The position numbers and the translations under genes were made by a program. Below are positions 1 through 10,091 of a stretch of DNA of 64,000 nucleotides, in pieces. Below the pieces are notes generated by a model. That model saw only the letters and a program-made list of their open reading frames with translations. It was not told where the DNA came from and did no database searches. This stretch comes from Dendrolimus kikuchii (lineage: Eukaryota; Arthropoda; Insecta; Lepidoptera; Lasiocampidae), in assembly GCA_019925095.2 (NCBI GenBank), contig CM034401.1, forward strand, positions 18,384,338 to 18,448,337, read 5' to 3'. How positions within the stretch are numbered: position 1 is the first letter of the stretch; every line of letters starts with the position of its first letter.

Positions 1-216
1 TAATAACCGCTTTCCACAGATTAAATAATAACCATAAACCAAAATTAAATAATTAAAATGAACGAGTTGGCGGTGGGCCAAATAAAAATTTTAACATTAC
101 TCATTGACACTTGACATCTTTGTCTTGCGTGATCACACTTGCTGACGAGCGGCCGAAACGTTGAAAAGAAATGAAATAAAATACCGCGCTTAAAACTATT
201 GAAACGTAGTTTTATT
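1..216 (-). mobile_element. Foldback repeat arm (partial, cut by window edge)
   Basis: This is one arm of the palindromic element seen complete at 61037-61735. Shared blocks are TAAATAATAACCATAAAC, GTTGGCGGT, GACACTTGACATCTTTGTC, GTGATCAC, GGCCGAAACG and TACCGCGCTTAAAAC, ending in CGTAGTTTTATTAT. The orientation matches the right-hand arm of the 61-kb copy, so a matching left arm may lie upstream of this window. Several substitutions make it an older copy. Confidence 0.75.
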
Positions 217-400
217 ATGGTTTAGATTCACAATTGGATCCGGTACGTGGCGCTGAATTCGGTTTCCAGAATTTTTTGAAATTTTTGTGTGTTGGATGTG
301 GTTGGATCTCTTGATGGTTTAGATTCACAATTGGACCCGATAGGTGGTGCTGCAATCGGGTTCTAGATTTTTATTATTTAAGGGCAGGACAACGACTGCC
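217..400. repeat. Dispersed motif GTTTAGATTCACAATTGGA, two copies
   Basis: The block TTTAGATTCACAATTGGAYC followed by a CGGTA(C/G)GTGGCGCTG-like stretch occurs at about 220-275 and again at 315-395. A third copy lies at 10655-10740. The second and third copies are followed by GGCAGGACAACG. This looks like the end of an unclassified transposable element. I cannot assign a class. Confidence 0.5.
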
Positions 401-1254
401 GAGGCCTCTATACTAGATATATATAGGTATTTGTACAATAATAATAGGTACAAGCTAAGCTAAGAAGATCTACCTATTAATTCCTTCACTTTAGTTTTCG
501 GCTTTATATTCATGCAATTCTTTGTATCTTCTAAACCCTGAGTAAGATCTTCTATTCGCGCCACCAATCACTAGCTCGGCAATGCACGCGTACTAACTGT
601 TACTCGTCCACTCTCGCTTACGGCTCTGGTAGTACTGATTTACTAACAATTGTTTACAAACACCCTTGACAATGTACCCATATACACTACACCCTGAAAC
701 CATAATATTTTTATTAAAAAAAATGTTCAAGATCAAGACTGACTTCTAACTAAAAAAATAATATTTAACCGACTTCTTTCTACAACAGATTGAAGTCGAT
801 GCCAAGTAAAACATAATAAATAGTAGGGGAGTCCAAGATGCTAAATGTGGAGTTACTCGAGCGTCGCGTGGACCTTGTGGATTGTGAAGATTGATGCTAA
901 AAAGAAAAAAAGGTTATATGATGTATGCTCTTTCACTGGTGGGGGGAGCGTGTACAGGTTTTCAAAAAAAAAGAGTCGCACAGAAATACTCAAGTGCGTC
1001 AGATATTCAAAGGGGATGTTAATTAAACCCTAAAGGAACTCCTATTCAAAAGACTGACGATTTGGACGCGACCAAAAGCCATGGCCGATTATTGAAAATA
1101 CAAAAAAAAAACGTAGCATTGAAATACTCGAGCGTGTCAGATTAACATACAGACGGTTCAGCTTGGTGTCCTTGTCGTGTGGACCCATAATCTGACAATA
1201 ATGTGGAGGATTTTCCTTAATCTGACGGTTTGAAACAAATTGATGAATAAAAAA
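401..1254. other. No gene; degenerate repeat motif near the end
   Basis: No supportable coding region. From about 846 to 1150 a motif close to ATACTCGAGCGYGTCAGAT appears three times (about 851, 985 and 1121) among A-runs, which suggests a decayed tandem repeat. The rest is AT-rich unique sequence. Confidence 0.5.
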
Positions 1255-1440
1255 TGATCGTGTACTAGCAGAAGGTGATGTCAGGAGCCTTAAGAACAGA
1301 CGAGCTTGCATGACAAGAGTTATGAATGTCAAAGAGGCAAGTGAGGTGTGTAAGAATAAGCCTAAATGGCACTCTGTTGTTCGTGCCTACCCCGCAAGGG
1401 AACTGGCGTGAAGTTATCTATGTATGTATGTATGTAAAAA
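1255..1440 (+). mobile_element. RTE-like LINE 3' end, truncated
   Basis: This is the last part of a LINE reading frame plus its (TATG)n tail. The frame reads through ...RACMTRVMNVKEASEVCKN... and ends ARELA, matching the copies at 4188-4577 and 45674-45924. A (TATG)n repeat and an A-run follow the stop. It is 5'-truncated, as is normal for target-primed reverse transcription. Placement in an RTE-like group rests on the C-terminal sequence style and the short microsatellite tail. Confidence 0.75.
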
Positions 1441-2388
1441 ATGAAAGGTTCATACATGGTGGGGGTACATAATAGGGTGCAAGGTTTCTCCCCTTATGTT
1501 ATTCTGCCACGCTTGAGTAAATCCCAAAATCCCCGCTTGGCCTCCCCTACTATAATAATGTCAACAAATGTGCAAAATATAGCATTTTTTATGTTTTTGT
1601 TAGAAACTTTTTTTCCATACTTTGACGTCAGTTTGTTTACGTCAGAAAAGTCGACTTCCTGGATTTTTACGTAGATAAGCAGCGAGAATGCAGTAATATT
1701 ATATATACTTACGACGTATGAAAAGATTGTTAATCGGTAAGCAGTTAATTCTTTAGCCTTTTCTTAATTTCATACTAATCTAATGATAATCGACATAAAA
1801 AGTTATTAGTTAACCCTCAATTATCCAACGAGAGGCTGAATTGGGTCTTCGATATTCAATTTAAAGTTGATTGTAATTGACACTTAGAAACTCGATTGAG
1901 AAAATGGAGACCTTCTAATGAATATGCAACTGACTTCCCATTATTTCCTTGATAATGGTAAAAATAATTCAATATATACTTATCTACGTGAAGAATCAAG
2001 TTTCTTGGATTTTTTTTGTTACCTTTCAACTAAGAGTATTTAATGAGACTAGTGGTCGCCTAGTGGTCGAAATTCGACCATAATTAATTTAAATTATAAG
2101 CTTGAACATTATTAAGGTTCTGTAGTCAAAGACTATATACTTCAATAATCACAGATTTCGCCAAGGCTACACTGTTAATTTGACTTTAACAATAAACAAA
2201 AGAGTATACATTCGTGTGTGTGTCAAATACACGGTAGTGTGTGTAATGTTTTTTTTATTGATTTAATGTATTTTTTATGCATAATTTTAATTTTTTTTCC
2301 GACCTCCGTCCGCGCAATTTTCGTAAAAAGGGGTACAAAGTTTTTGCTGTGTTTTTGCTTTCCGTATTAGGATTCATAGACTTACCGT
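1441..2388. other. No gene seen
   Basis: AT-rich sequence with no supportable gene. A 77-codon frame at 1441-1674 starts immediately after the LINE tail and has no recognisable features. Confidence 0.5.
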
Positions 2389-2537
2389 TACATACATACA
2401 TAACTTCACGCCAGTTCCCTTGCGGGGTAGGCACGAACAATAGAGCGCCATTTAGGCTTATTCTTACACACCTCACTTGCTTCTTTGACATTCATAACTC
2501 TTGTCATGCACGCTCGTCTGTTCTTAAGGCTCCTGAC
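2389..2537 (-). mobile_element. RTE-like LINE 3' end, truncated
   Basis: Reverse-strand copy of the same LINE 3' terminus: (CATA)n tail, CTTCACGCCAGTTCCCTTGC, then antisense of the NVKEASEVCKN coding stretch up to CTCCTGAC. It ends abruptly beside a SINE-B fragment. Confidence 0.75.
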
Positions 2538-2550
2538 AAACTAGCATATA

Positions 2551-2672
2551 CGTTGTATATCCCCAAGCTAAGTAAGTTGTACAACGGACCACTCTGGGGC
2601 CGATCCCAGACACCCAGGCCATACATAGTAAATGACGGAAAGTTCGTTTACCGAGTCAATAATATTTGTAAA
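2551..2672 (-). mobile_element. SINE-B fragment (tRNA-derived family)
   Basis: This carries the 3' body of the SINE family seen complete at 56481-56724. Shared blocks include GTATATCCCCAAGCTAAG, CCACTCTGGGGCCGATCCCA and GACACCCAGGCCATA. The tRNA-like head is missing. Confidence 0.65.
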
Positions 2673-2734
2673 CTAAAGTGTATCGGCTTGGTAACGCATG
2701 TTTTGTCTTCTTAATTAGGCGAATTGTAATATTA

Positions 2735-3345
2735 GGCGGTGGTGTGCTACAAATGCCGTAGGCTGCGTCTGACGTGACACTGTACGCGACCGACGAAAGA
2801 TTATTATGAAAATGCATTGTAGTGATCTCTCTTAGATGACCGACGACACCGCGCACAGTGTATTTGCGCCACGTCAGGTTGTCACGTCTGACACAGCCCC
2901 TAGCATTTGTAACTGGCGACACACCTGCGGAATATAGCGTGCGAAAAGTTCGGCGACGGAAGGATCGGTGATAATCTAAACTCAGCGGATTTTTTATTTT
3001 TTTATTGCATGATTTCAGCAGATAGGCAGACGGCCCACCTGATAGAAAGCGGTTACCATCGCCTATGGACATTCGTAATACTAAAGGTGCTGCTATCATT
3101 GCCACTAAAGCCGGAACACAACTCAAGGTTGTTATGGCGGCACACTCTAGACCAGGGGTGGTAGCCATATAGACGGACAAATACGAATACTGCCTAGCTG
3201 TGGGTTGGTTGTTATGTCGTTTCTTATCGACAGGCCGCCCGACCGCAGGAGGTTCCGCTGATGTGTCATAGATAACTTAAAAAACATTGTTGGCCGAACT
3301 TTCTGCACGGTACGTTCTGCAGGTGTGTCGCTATACTTAAACTTC
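2735..3345. mobile_element. Inverted-repeat DNA element interrupted by a SINE-A copy
   Basis: The segment 2735-2965 contains internal inverted repeats: GTCTGACGTGACA near 2769 pairs with TGTCACGTCTGACA near 2880. A second pair, GCGACACACCTGC (about 2924) and GCAGGTGTGTCGC (about 3328), is a perfect 13-bp inverted match with similar flanks. Between these arms sits the SINE-A copy at 2990-3252. This looks like a non-autonomous DNA transposon of compound inverted-repeat structure. Family and exact ends are unresolved. Confidence 0.5.
2990..3252 (-). mobile_element. SINE-A copy, 5'-truncated
   Basis: Antisense copy of SINE-A. It starts at the T-run (complement of the A-tail), then TTATTGCATGATTTCAGCAG, TTACCATCGCCTATGGACAT and the rest of the body, stopping at GACCGCAGGAGG before the family's 5' end. 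It interrupts the inverted-repeat element around it. Confidence 0.75.
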
Positions 3346-3424
3346 AATATGTTAAAAGCATTGATCTAAAATATTCTAACCATTAACACAATATGATGAC
3401 ATATAGGATAGTGTTTATTATATG

Positions 3425-3752
3425 TTTTTATCCGTGCAGGAACGGAGAAAGAATACAATTTCCTGCGGCCCGGCGGCCTGTCGTAAGAGGTGACTAAACA
3501 ACCCACAGCCAGGTGGTAGAGTATTTGCTCGACTGGATGGCGACCACCCCTGGTCTAAAGTATGCCGCCATAACAACCTTGTGTTGCGTTTCGGCATTAG
3601 TGACCAGGTTCCAGTCTCCTTTAAGAGAGCAGCAGCGCATTTATAGCACCTTTGTTGTTGCAAATGTCCATAGGCGATGGTAACCGCTTTCCATCTAGTG
3701 GGCCGTCTGCCTGTCTGCTGAACTCCTGCAATAAAAAAAAAATAAAAAAAAT
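3425..3752 (+). mobile_element. SINE-A, full-length copy
   Basis: Short retroposon of about 315 bp plus tail. It begins TTTTTATCCGTGCAGGAACG, runs through CCTGCGGCCCGGCGGCCTG, GGTGGTAGAGTATTTGC, ACCACCCCTGGTCTA and CCATAGGCGATGGTAACCG, and ends CTCCTGCAATAAAAA with an A-rich tail. At least six more sense copies and about seven antisense copies occur in this window. The A-tail and frequent 5' truncation support retroposition. I see no clear tRNA, 5S or 7SL head. Confidence 0.8.
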
Positions 3753-4187
3753 ATGTTATTAAAATTTTTGTTAAAGTTTGTATAAAACAACGACACACCT
3801 TCCATGATCAAATTGATCGTGTACTAGCAGAAGGTGATGTCAGGAGCCTTAAGAACAGACGAGCGTGCATGACAAGAGCTATGAATGTCAAAGAAGCAAG
3901 TGAGGTGGCCTGAATGGCGCTCTGTTGTTCGTGCCTACCCCGCAAGGGACCTGGCGTGAAGTTATGTATGTATGTATGTAAAAATTTTGTTTGTATACGT
4001 GTTATGTTACGTGACCGAGCTTGGTTCAATATTTGATTAATTACCATACATGTCACCAGCGGTTGAGACGTATGCGCGGTATTAGGGTCAGCTAACTCAG
4101 TACATTTGGAACTGTTAAATATATGTACTATATATAAAAATACATAATCCATTTAGATAAATCAATTTTAAAAGCGATGTTATACGA

Positions 4188-4577
4188 GCACTGCGCAAAA
4201 TCTGCGGAGTGACGCTCGCGGACCGCGTTCGTAATACTGACGTAAGAAAGAGAGTTGGTCTGAAAGAGAGTGTCGGGGTGAAGGTAAGGCAAGGAATGCT
4301 TGGGTGATTCGAGCATGTGGAAAGAATGCACGATGAAAGAATGACTAAACAGATATACAATGCAAAAGTGGATGGATGCAGAAGTCGTGGAAGGCCACGA
4401 CACACCTTCCATGATCAAATTGATCGTGTACTAGCAGAAGGTGATGTCAGGAGCCTTAAGTACAGACGAGCGTGCATGACAAGAGTTATGAATGTCAAAG
4501 ACGCAAGTGAGGTGTGTAAGAATAAGCCTGAATGGCGCTCTGTTGTTCGTGCCTACCCCGCAAGGGAACTGGCGTGA
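4188..4577 (+). pseudogene. RTE-like LINE ORF2 C-terminus, copy 1
   Basis: This is the C-terminal tail of a LINE reverse-transcriptase ORF. The frame reads ALRKICGVTLADRVRNTDV..., then HVERMHDERMTKQIYNAKVD, GRPRHTFHDQIDRVL and a final YPARELA followed by a stop. The element would use such an ORF2 for target-primed reverse transcription, but only the region downstream of the catalytic domain is left here. One in-frame TGA lies at the position where relatives have a Trp (QGML-G-stop-FEHVERM), so it is dead. The same stop is in the tandem copy, which means the mutation came before the duplication. Confidence 0.8.
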
Positions 4578-4805
4578 AGTTATGTATGTATGTATGTAAA
4601 AATTTTGTTTGTATACGTGTTATGTTACGTGACCGAGCTTAGTTCAATATTTGATTAATTACCATACATGTCACCAGCGGTTGAGACGTATGCGCGGTAT
4701 TAGGGTCAGCTAACTCAGTACATTTGGAACTGTTAAATATATGTACTATATATAAAAATACATAATCCATTTAGATAAATCAATTTTAAAAGCGATGTTA
4801 TACGA

Positions 4806-5195
4806 GCACTGCGCAAAATCTGCGGAGTGACGCTCGCGGACCGCGTTCGTAATACTGACGTAAGAAAGAGAGTTGGTCTGAAAGAGAGTGTCGGGGTGAA
4901 GGTAAGGCAAGGAATGCTTGGGTGATTCGAGCATGTGGAAAGAATGCACGATGAAAGAATGACTAAACAGATATACAATGCAAAAGTGGATGGATGCAGA
5001 AGTCGTGGAAGGCCACGACACACCTTCCATGATCAAATTGATCGTGTACTAGCAGAAGGTGATGTCAGGAGCCTTAAGAACAGACGAGCGTGCATGACAA
5101 GAGTTATGAATGTCAAAGAAGCAAGTGAGGTGTGTAAGAATAAGCCTGAATGGCGCTCTGTTGCTCGTGCCTACCCCGCAAGGGAATTGGCGTGA
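4806..5195 (+). pseudogene. RTE-like LINE ORF2 C-terminus, tandem copy 2
   Basis: Second unit of the tandem duplication. It has the same reading frame, the same in-frame TGA before FEHVERM and the same ARELA end. It differs from copy 1 at a few bases, for example Asn for Tyr in SLKNRRACM and Ala for Val in RSVARAYP. A (TATG)n tail follows. Confidence 0.8.
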
Positions 5196-5411
5196 AGTTA
5201 TGTATGTATGTAATTTTAAATAATAGTCACCTAGGCTAAAGCCATGTTTCACGATCACTAAAGTTTCATGTAGGTTACTAATGTCCTATTTGTTAACACA
5301 TGCTCACATCAGGTGTTTCACAATCGATAAATAGTGCTAACTAATGGAAAAACTTTCATGACTTTTTTATGAGTAGGCTTCCATTTGTCTCGATTTTCTC
5401 GATTCTGATTT

Positions 5412-5494
5412 TGTCCATTTCGTCCACTTGGTCCACTGGGTCCACTTGATCCACGTGGTCGACTGAATCCACTTGGTCCACTGGATCCACTGGG
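5412..5494. repeat. 9-bp minisatellite, about 9 units
   Basis: Degenerate tandem repeat of a 9-mer close to TCCACTTGG. It joins directly onto the truncated SINE-A copy that starts at about 5493. Read on the minus strand it gives Val-Asp-X repeats, which I take as a by-product. Confidence 0.8.
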
Positions 5495-5643
5495 TTATGG
5501 CGGCATACTCTAGACCAGGAGTGGTCGCCATCCAGTCGAGCAAATACTCTACCACCTGGCTGTGGGTTGTTTAGTCGCCTCTTACGACAGGCCGCCGGGC
5601 CGCAGGAAATTGTATTCTTTCTCCGTTCCTGCACGGATAAAGA
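5493..5643 (-). mobile_element. SINE-A fragment (5' half)
   Basis: Antisense SINE-A holding only the 5' half of the family: GTTATGGCGGCATACTCTAG to TTCCTGCACGGATAAA. The normal 3' half is replaced by the 9-bp minisatellite. Confidence 0.75.
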
Positions 5644-5873
5644 TTCGTTATAAGTGAGTTTGTATGCTGAATATTAAAACTAGTTTTTTTTGTGACAACC
5701 CTATTGTCTACTTAAATCCACAGTGGCACAGTTTCAATGCTAATTTGTTTGAGTTTTGGTTAAACAGGCTCCGCATCGCTCAAACAAATGAGATTTTGAT
5801 ACAAACACGGATTGTATTTGATAGCATGATAGCTCTAGATTGCAGTTAAACGTGCAAAACCAAAATTAAAAAA

Positions 5874-5983
5874 CGTACATACATACATACATAACTTCAC
5901 GCCAGTTCCCTTGCGGGGTAGGCACGAACAACAGAGCGCCATTTAGGCTTATTCTTACACACCTCACTTGCTTCTTTGACATT
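5874..5983 (-). mobile_element. RTE-like LINE 3' end fragment
   Basis: (CATA)n tail followed by CTTCACGCCAGTTCCCTTGC and antisense of the C-terminal coding stretch as far as CTTCTTTGACATT. It is about 110 bp, a strongly 5'-truncated copy. Confidence 0.7.
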
Positions 5984-6034
5984 AAAAAACGTGCAAGGCC
6001 AAATTCAAAATAGCTGAAAAGAAATAGAGTATTT

Positions 6035-7360
6035 ATAATTGAAACTTTGTTTTAACGGGCGGGCTTAAAGGCGGTATTTTATTCCATGTTATTTTTATTT
6101 CGACGTTTCGTCCATTTTTTAGTAGTAGTTCACGGAAGACAGAGATGTCAAAATTTGAAAAGTGATCGCAACATCAAAATGAAGTCGCGAAAACTTAACA
6201 AAATTCTGACAGGAGTATTGTACTATAATGCAGAAAGAATGGCTTTTCTTAAAGAAATAGCGACGTAATTAGATTATTATATACATAGCATATTTTGAGA
6301 ATTTTACGTCGCACATCCAGCAAACAAGGTTTGCAATCAGCATAGTGCTGTGCAGGAATTATATCCGACACAGTGCTAATTTTCAGTGCAAACCTTACTT
6401 TTGGCGTATGACCAAAACGACCCCAATTTTGTTAAACTAATTTTACTTATGAAATATTTATATAAGTAGTAAACCGAATAAATAAATTTCAATAAAAGCA
6501 ACAGTAAAATATTATGTTATTTCAAAATTAAAATAAATAAATAATCATATAATTACTTAAATCTATTGGCACATCTCTGTGTGTGTATACGGGCATAATT
6601 TTTGTATTATGTGTTATATCTTAGAAGAAGAAGAAGTTATATGTGTATGTTCGTAATATTGGTATGTATCTATGATTTCGTTCTCGAAGCAATTATAACA
6701 ATCAAAGTATTCTCGATTCGAACGCGGTACACCTTTAAAGCAATTCGAGAACATACTGCAATAATTCTAACAACAAACTTGATCAATTATCGCTTTATTA
6801 ATACAAAATGAACTTGATACTGTCATGGGGAATAGTGATAGGCGAGACATTAATACATATTTTTAGTATCGATATAATTATCGATATTTATGGGTTTTTT
6901 TATTTTGTTATATAATGAATTGATTCTTAGCCTGTTGTATTTTGAAAATGGAATGGTAGCTTTAAACTATTCACGATTGTTTTGGGTTTTTTAACCACTT
7001 CTGTATGCTGCTACAAAATTTTGTAGATTGTAACATTATTCAAATAATTATTCATGTTTTAGGCTTTTCTGTCAAATTTCATACATCAAAATTCAGTCAT
7101 TTTCAAGAAAATGGCTGTTACTTACACATAGAACTGACTTACAAAACGAGATTACGCATTCATTGAGTAAATAATAACCATAAACAAAAGCAACATTAAA
7201 TAATTAAAACGGACGAAGTTGGGCGTAAGCTAAATAACAACTTTAACATTATTCATTGATAATAATTGACATCTTTGCCGTGATCACGACTGTTGAAAAG
7301 TGGCCAAAACGTCGAAATAAATATCATATAAAATACCGCGCTTAAAACCGTTTGTTTCAC
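6035..7360. mobile_element. Foldback element, 1.3 kb, degenerate
   Basis: The left arm, about 6035-6195 (TTTAACGGG, GGCGGTATTTTATT, CGACGTTTCGTCCA, TTCACGGAAGACAGAGATG), pairs with the right arm, about 7150-7355 (GAGTAAATAATAACCATAAA, GACATCTTTGCCGTGATCAC, GGCCAAAACGTCGAAAT, TACCGCGCTTAAAACCG). Arm order and polarity equal the 61037-61735 copy. The 950-bp interior is AT-rich with no supportable gene, so it looks non-autonomous. Pairing these two arms into one element is an inference. Confidence 0.5.
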
Positions 7361-7497
7361 AAAGGTGACATAATCAAACCCAATAATTTCGATTTCATAG
7401 ATTTTATTTTGATATTATTTTGGCATCAAAGAGAGAGAGATATATATACATATATTTCAGCATAAATTAAGAGTTACATTAAATTTGTTCATATAAT

Positions 7498-7716
7498 CTA
7501 ACTAAAACTAACTAACTCCGTTGGTTCAGCGACCCAAAGTGAGTCTTGGCCTCCGAAACGAGAGCACGCCACTTTCCTCTGTCCTGCGCAGTGTCTTGCC
7601 AGTTGTGGGCTTGTAGTGCGGTCAAGTAAAGCTTCCACTCTATCCTTCCATCGATACTTGGGACGACCTAGCGGTCGTCGACCGACTGGTCGCCCCAAGT
7701 ATGCTTTCTTCACTCC
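7498..7716 (-). pseudogene. LINE ORF2 C-terminal remnant
   Basis: The reverse-strand frame contains KKAYLGRPVGRRPLGRPKYR, WKDRVEALLDRT, a Cys/Arg-rich stretch and the ending DSLWVAEPTELV. The pattern LGRPxGxRPxGRPxxRWxD is typical of C-terminal tails of RTE-type LINE ORF2 proteins. It is a different family from the TATG-tailed copies. No upstream reverse-transcriptase domain remains. Confidence 0.7.
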
Positions 7717-8134
7717 TTATAATCTAACAGTGCCTAAAAAAATTTCTTTATAAAAATAATTGCTAAAAGTGCTTAAAACAGTGAGAATGTACATTACACA
7801 ATTTTAAATTTCGAAAATAGATATTTAAGATTTGTATATCGAAATATCGATAATTTGTTTCAATATATCCGGCACTTAAAATCACGCACTTCCAGAGAGG
7901 GACTTAGTACCGTCTCCCTCGTTCTCTTACCATGTTATGCGAACTTAAACTGCGCAATTTGCATAGAAATTATATCGCGTCCGCGCTTGTTCATAGGAAA
8001 TTTTCCTAATTAAAACGGCTCCGGCGTCGGGATTTGGTACCAATTAAAAGTTTCGCGGGTTGTTGCTAGCCGTATGCCGCATCGCTACGATATTGTTTTC
8101 CTTTATTGATGAATTAATGCTTATAATAATAATA
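7717..8134. other. No gene seen
   Basis: AT-rich sequence with no recognised feature. Confidence 0.5.
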
Positions 8135-8447
8135 TTTATCCGTGCAGGAACGGACAAAGAATACAATTTCCTGCGGCCGGGCGGCCTATCGTAAGAGGCG
8201 ACTTAACAACCCGGAGCCAAGTGGTAGGGTTATTGCCCGACTGGAAGGCTACCACCCCTGGTCTAGAATATGCAGCCACAATAACCTTGAGTTGTGTTCC
8301 GGCATTAGTGACCAGGTTCCAGTATCCCTTAAGAGAGCAGCGGCTCATTTGTAGCACCTTTGGTGATGCAAATGTCCATAGGCCATGGTAACCGCTTTCC
8401 ATCAAGCGGGCCATCTGCCTGTCTGCTAAACTCGTGCAATAAAAGAA
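8135..8447 (+). mobile_element. SINE-A, full-length copy
   Basis: From TTTATCCGTGCAGGAACGG to CTCGTGCAATAAAAG, with all family blocks in order. The tail is short (AAAAGAAA), which fits an older copy. Confidence 0.8.
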
Positions 8448-9555
8448 ATTTGGCCGCTAGTAAGTAGCACAGAGGGCCTAAAGAGAACGTTATTTTACTT
8501 TTACAAAATTATGACTTCATATATTTGTACACTCGTACGAAATCTAAGGCCGCGACACATTGTATGATGATAAAAATTTGACTCCTTTTACTTGTACAAA
8601 ATTATGACATATTCATATTCAAATACAAACATTTTTTATTCAAAATAAGTAGCGCTGGCGAATTTAAATCTACTTCCTATTCTATATACACCGCTTTGCA
8701 ACGTGTTATATATAACGCATAATCTTGTACACTCGAACGAAATGCAAGAACAAAGAAAGACTATAAAAAGTATCTCAGTTGATTTCACTGTCATCTAGAG
8801 ATATCGTATTTTATAGTAGAAGTAACGTGCGAGTCAATTTATTCAAAATCCACCGACACGGAAACTACTTAAATTCTAATTTTGTGTGCAACATACCCTA
8901 GAGAATTCTTACCGAACTTATCTTGCTGAGGTCAGAACGACCCTCAGGGGGTTAACCTTTTATACAATAAATTCATTAGGGCAGAGCCCTTTGGCCGGTC
9001 ACTTGGGAGTAAATACCTATGAGTAGGGGATATGTACGGTACATTAGTTGATTGCATCGCATAGATTTTATGATTACATACGTGGTTAGAAATCATGAAA
9101 TTTATTTATTTATTTTAGCAAGATATACAGACAAACAGACGTATAAATTTACTATATAAGTAAAACTATTTCAAATTACAAACATAGACCCCTTCTTATA
9201 TCTTACCAAGCGTTCGTGAAGTGTCAAAGATTCTATCTCTTAATTAATTTTCCTGCTATACAGTTATAACTAATATTATATAGCCACCCGACCAATAGTT
9301 TAAAGCTACAATAATTAAAGTATACGTTGTAATAAAACTTCATAAGGTTCAAGTATAAAAAATAAACGGTTTAATTATCAAATAAAACTCGAATGCAAAA
9401 ATTAAACAACTATATACAAATATTCACAACATTAAAATCAGTTATCAAAAAATATTCGTTAATATTCTAAATATATTTTATATTGAAAAAGTCTCCCCTG
9501 TAATCCTTGTCTTAGCTTATTATCTTCAACTCCGATTTTCTTTATATTAAAATAT
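8448..9555. other. No gene; one short repeat-G fragment
   Basis: Unique AT-rich DNA. Around 8625-8715 a fragment matches repeat G (see 27545-27815): TTTTTTATTCAAAATAAG, CTTCCTATTCTATATACACC, and GCAACGTGTTATA. Nothing else is recognised. Confidence 0.5.
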
Positions 9556-10091
9556 TGTTAAAACCTAGGCGCCGACAAAAACAAATTCACACATGCATGT
9601 CTGTAAAATCACATTTATTACCCGTCGGCATTTGAACTAATAACATTGAAACTATTGTAATTCTTTTATGATCGTCTTCTTTTGCTTACTTATTTATTGG
9701 CATACGGCCTATTGTTGTATTATAATCGTTTACAGCCAGCCAGCCACCTGCGGCTGTAATCATTAGCCAGGTGTTACGGATTTTAAAGTAAAAGCTGATT
9801 CTAGGAAATTTGGCCCACGTTGCCGGACGGGCATATTGCATTTGTGCAGTATAAAGCCATGGCCTGAGGGAGGGAGAGGCAGTCAAGCAAGAACCACGAT
9901 CGAAGCGAGACGTGTGTACACCACAATCGGTAATCTATTAGTGACGGACTTTGCGCGTTTTATTGAATTACGACCTTCTGCATTAAGTTTGGATTTGTTG
10001 TGTTCAGATATATTTGTACCTGTGTTATAGGTGTTTGTATAGTTCTAATAATTCCAACGGCATTTTTAATTCGAATCTCGCACTCGTAACA
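9556..10091 (+). mobile_element. Solo LTR, copy 1
   Basis: It starts TGTTAAAACCTAGGCGCC and ends ACTCGTAACA, so the termini are TGTTA...TAACA inverted repeats as in LTRs. It has a TATA box (TATAAAG, 9850-9856) about 240 bp before the end. The 4-bp repeat ATAT flanks it on both sides (9552-9555 and 10092-10095), as expected for a target duplication. A diverged copy lies at 39408-39882. No primer-binding site or gag/pol follows, so it is a solo LTR left by recombination. Gypsy-type is likely from the 4-bp duplication, but not proven. Confidence 0.75.

Larger units (their letters stand above)
3791..5214 (+). repeat. Tandem duplication, 618-bp unit, about 2.3 copies
   Basis: The block starting CGACACACCTTCCATGATCA begins at 3791, 4398 and 5016. 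The spacing is 607 bp (first copy lacks about 11 bp after GTGAGGTG) and then 618 bp. Each unit holds an RTE-like LINE 3' end, its (TATG)n tail and about 150 bp of flanking DNA (AATTTTGTTTGTATACGTG onward). I see only a handful of substitutions between copies, so the duplication is young. Confidence 0.9.

Noticed and set aside
4115..4405. 96-codon minus-strand frames repeated at 4733-5036
   Set aside because: They duplicate only because of the tandem duplication and lie antisense to the LINE frame.
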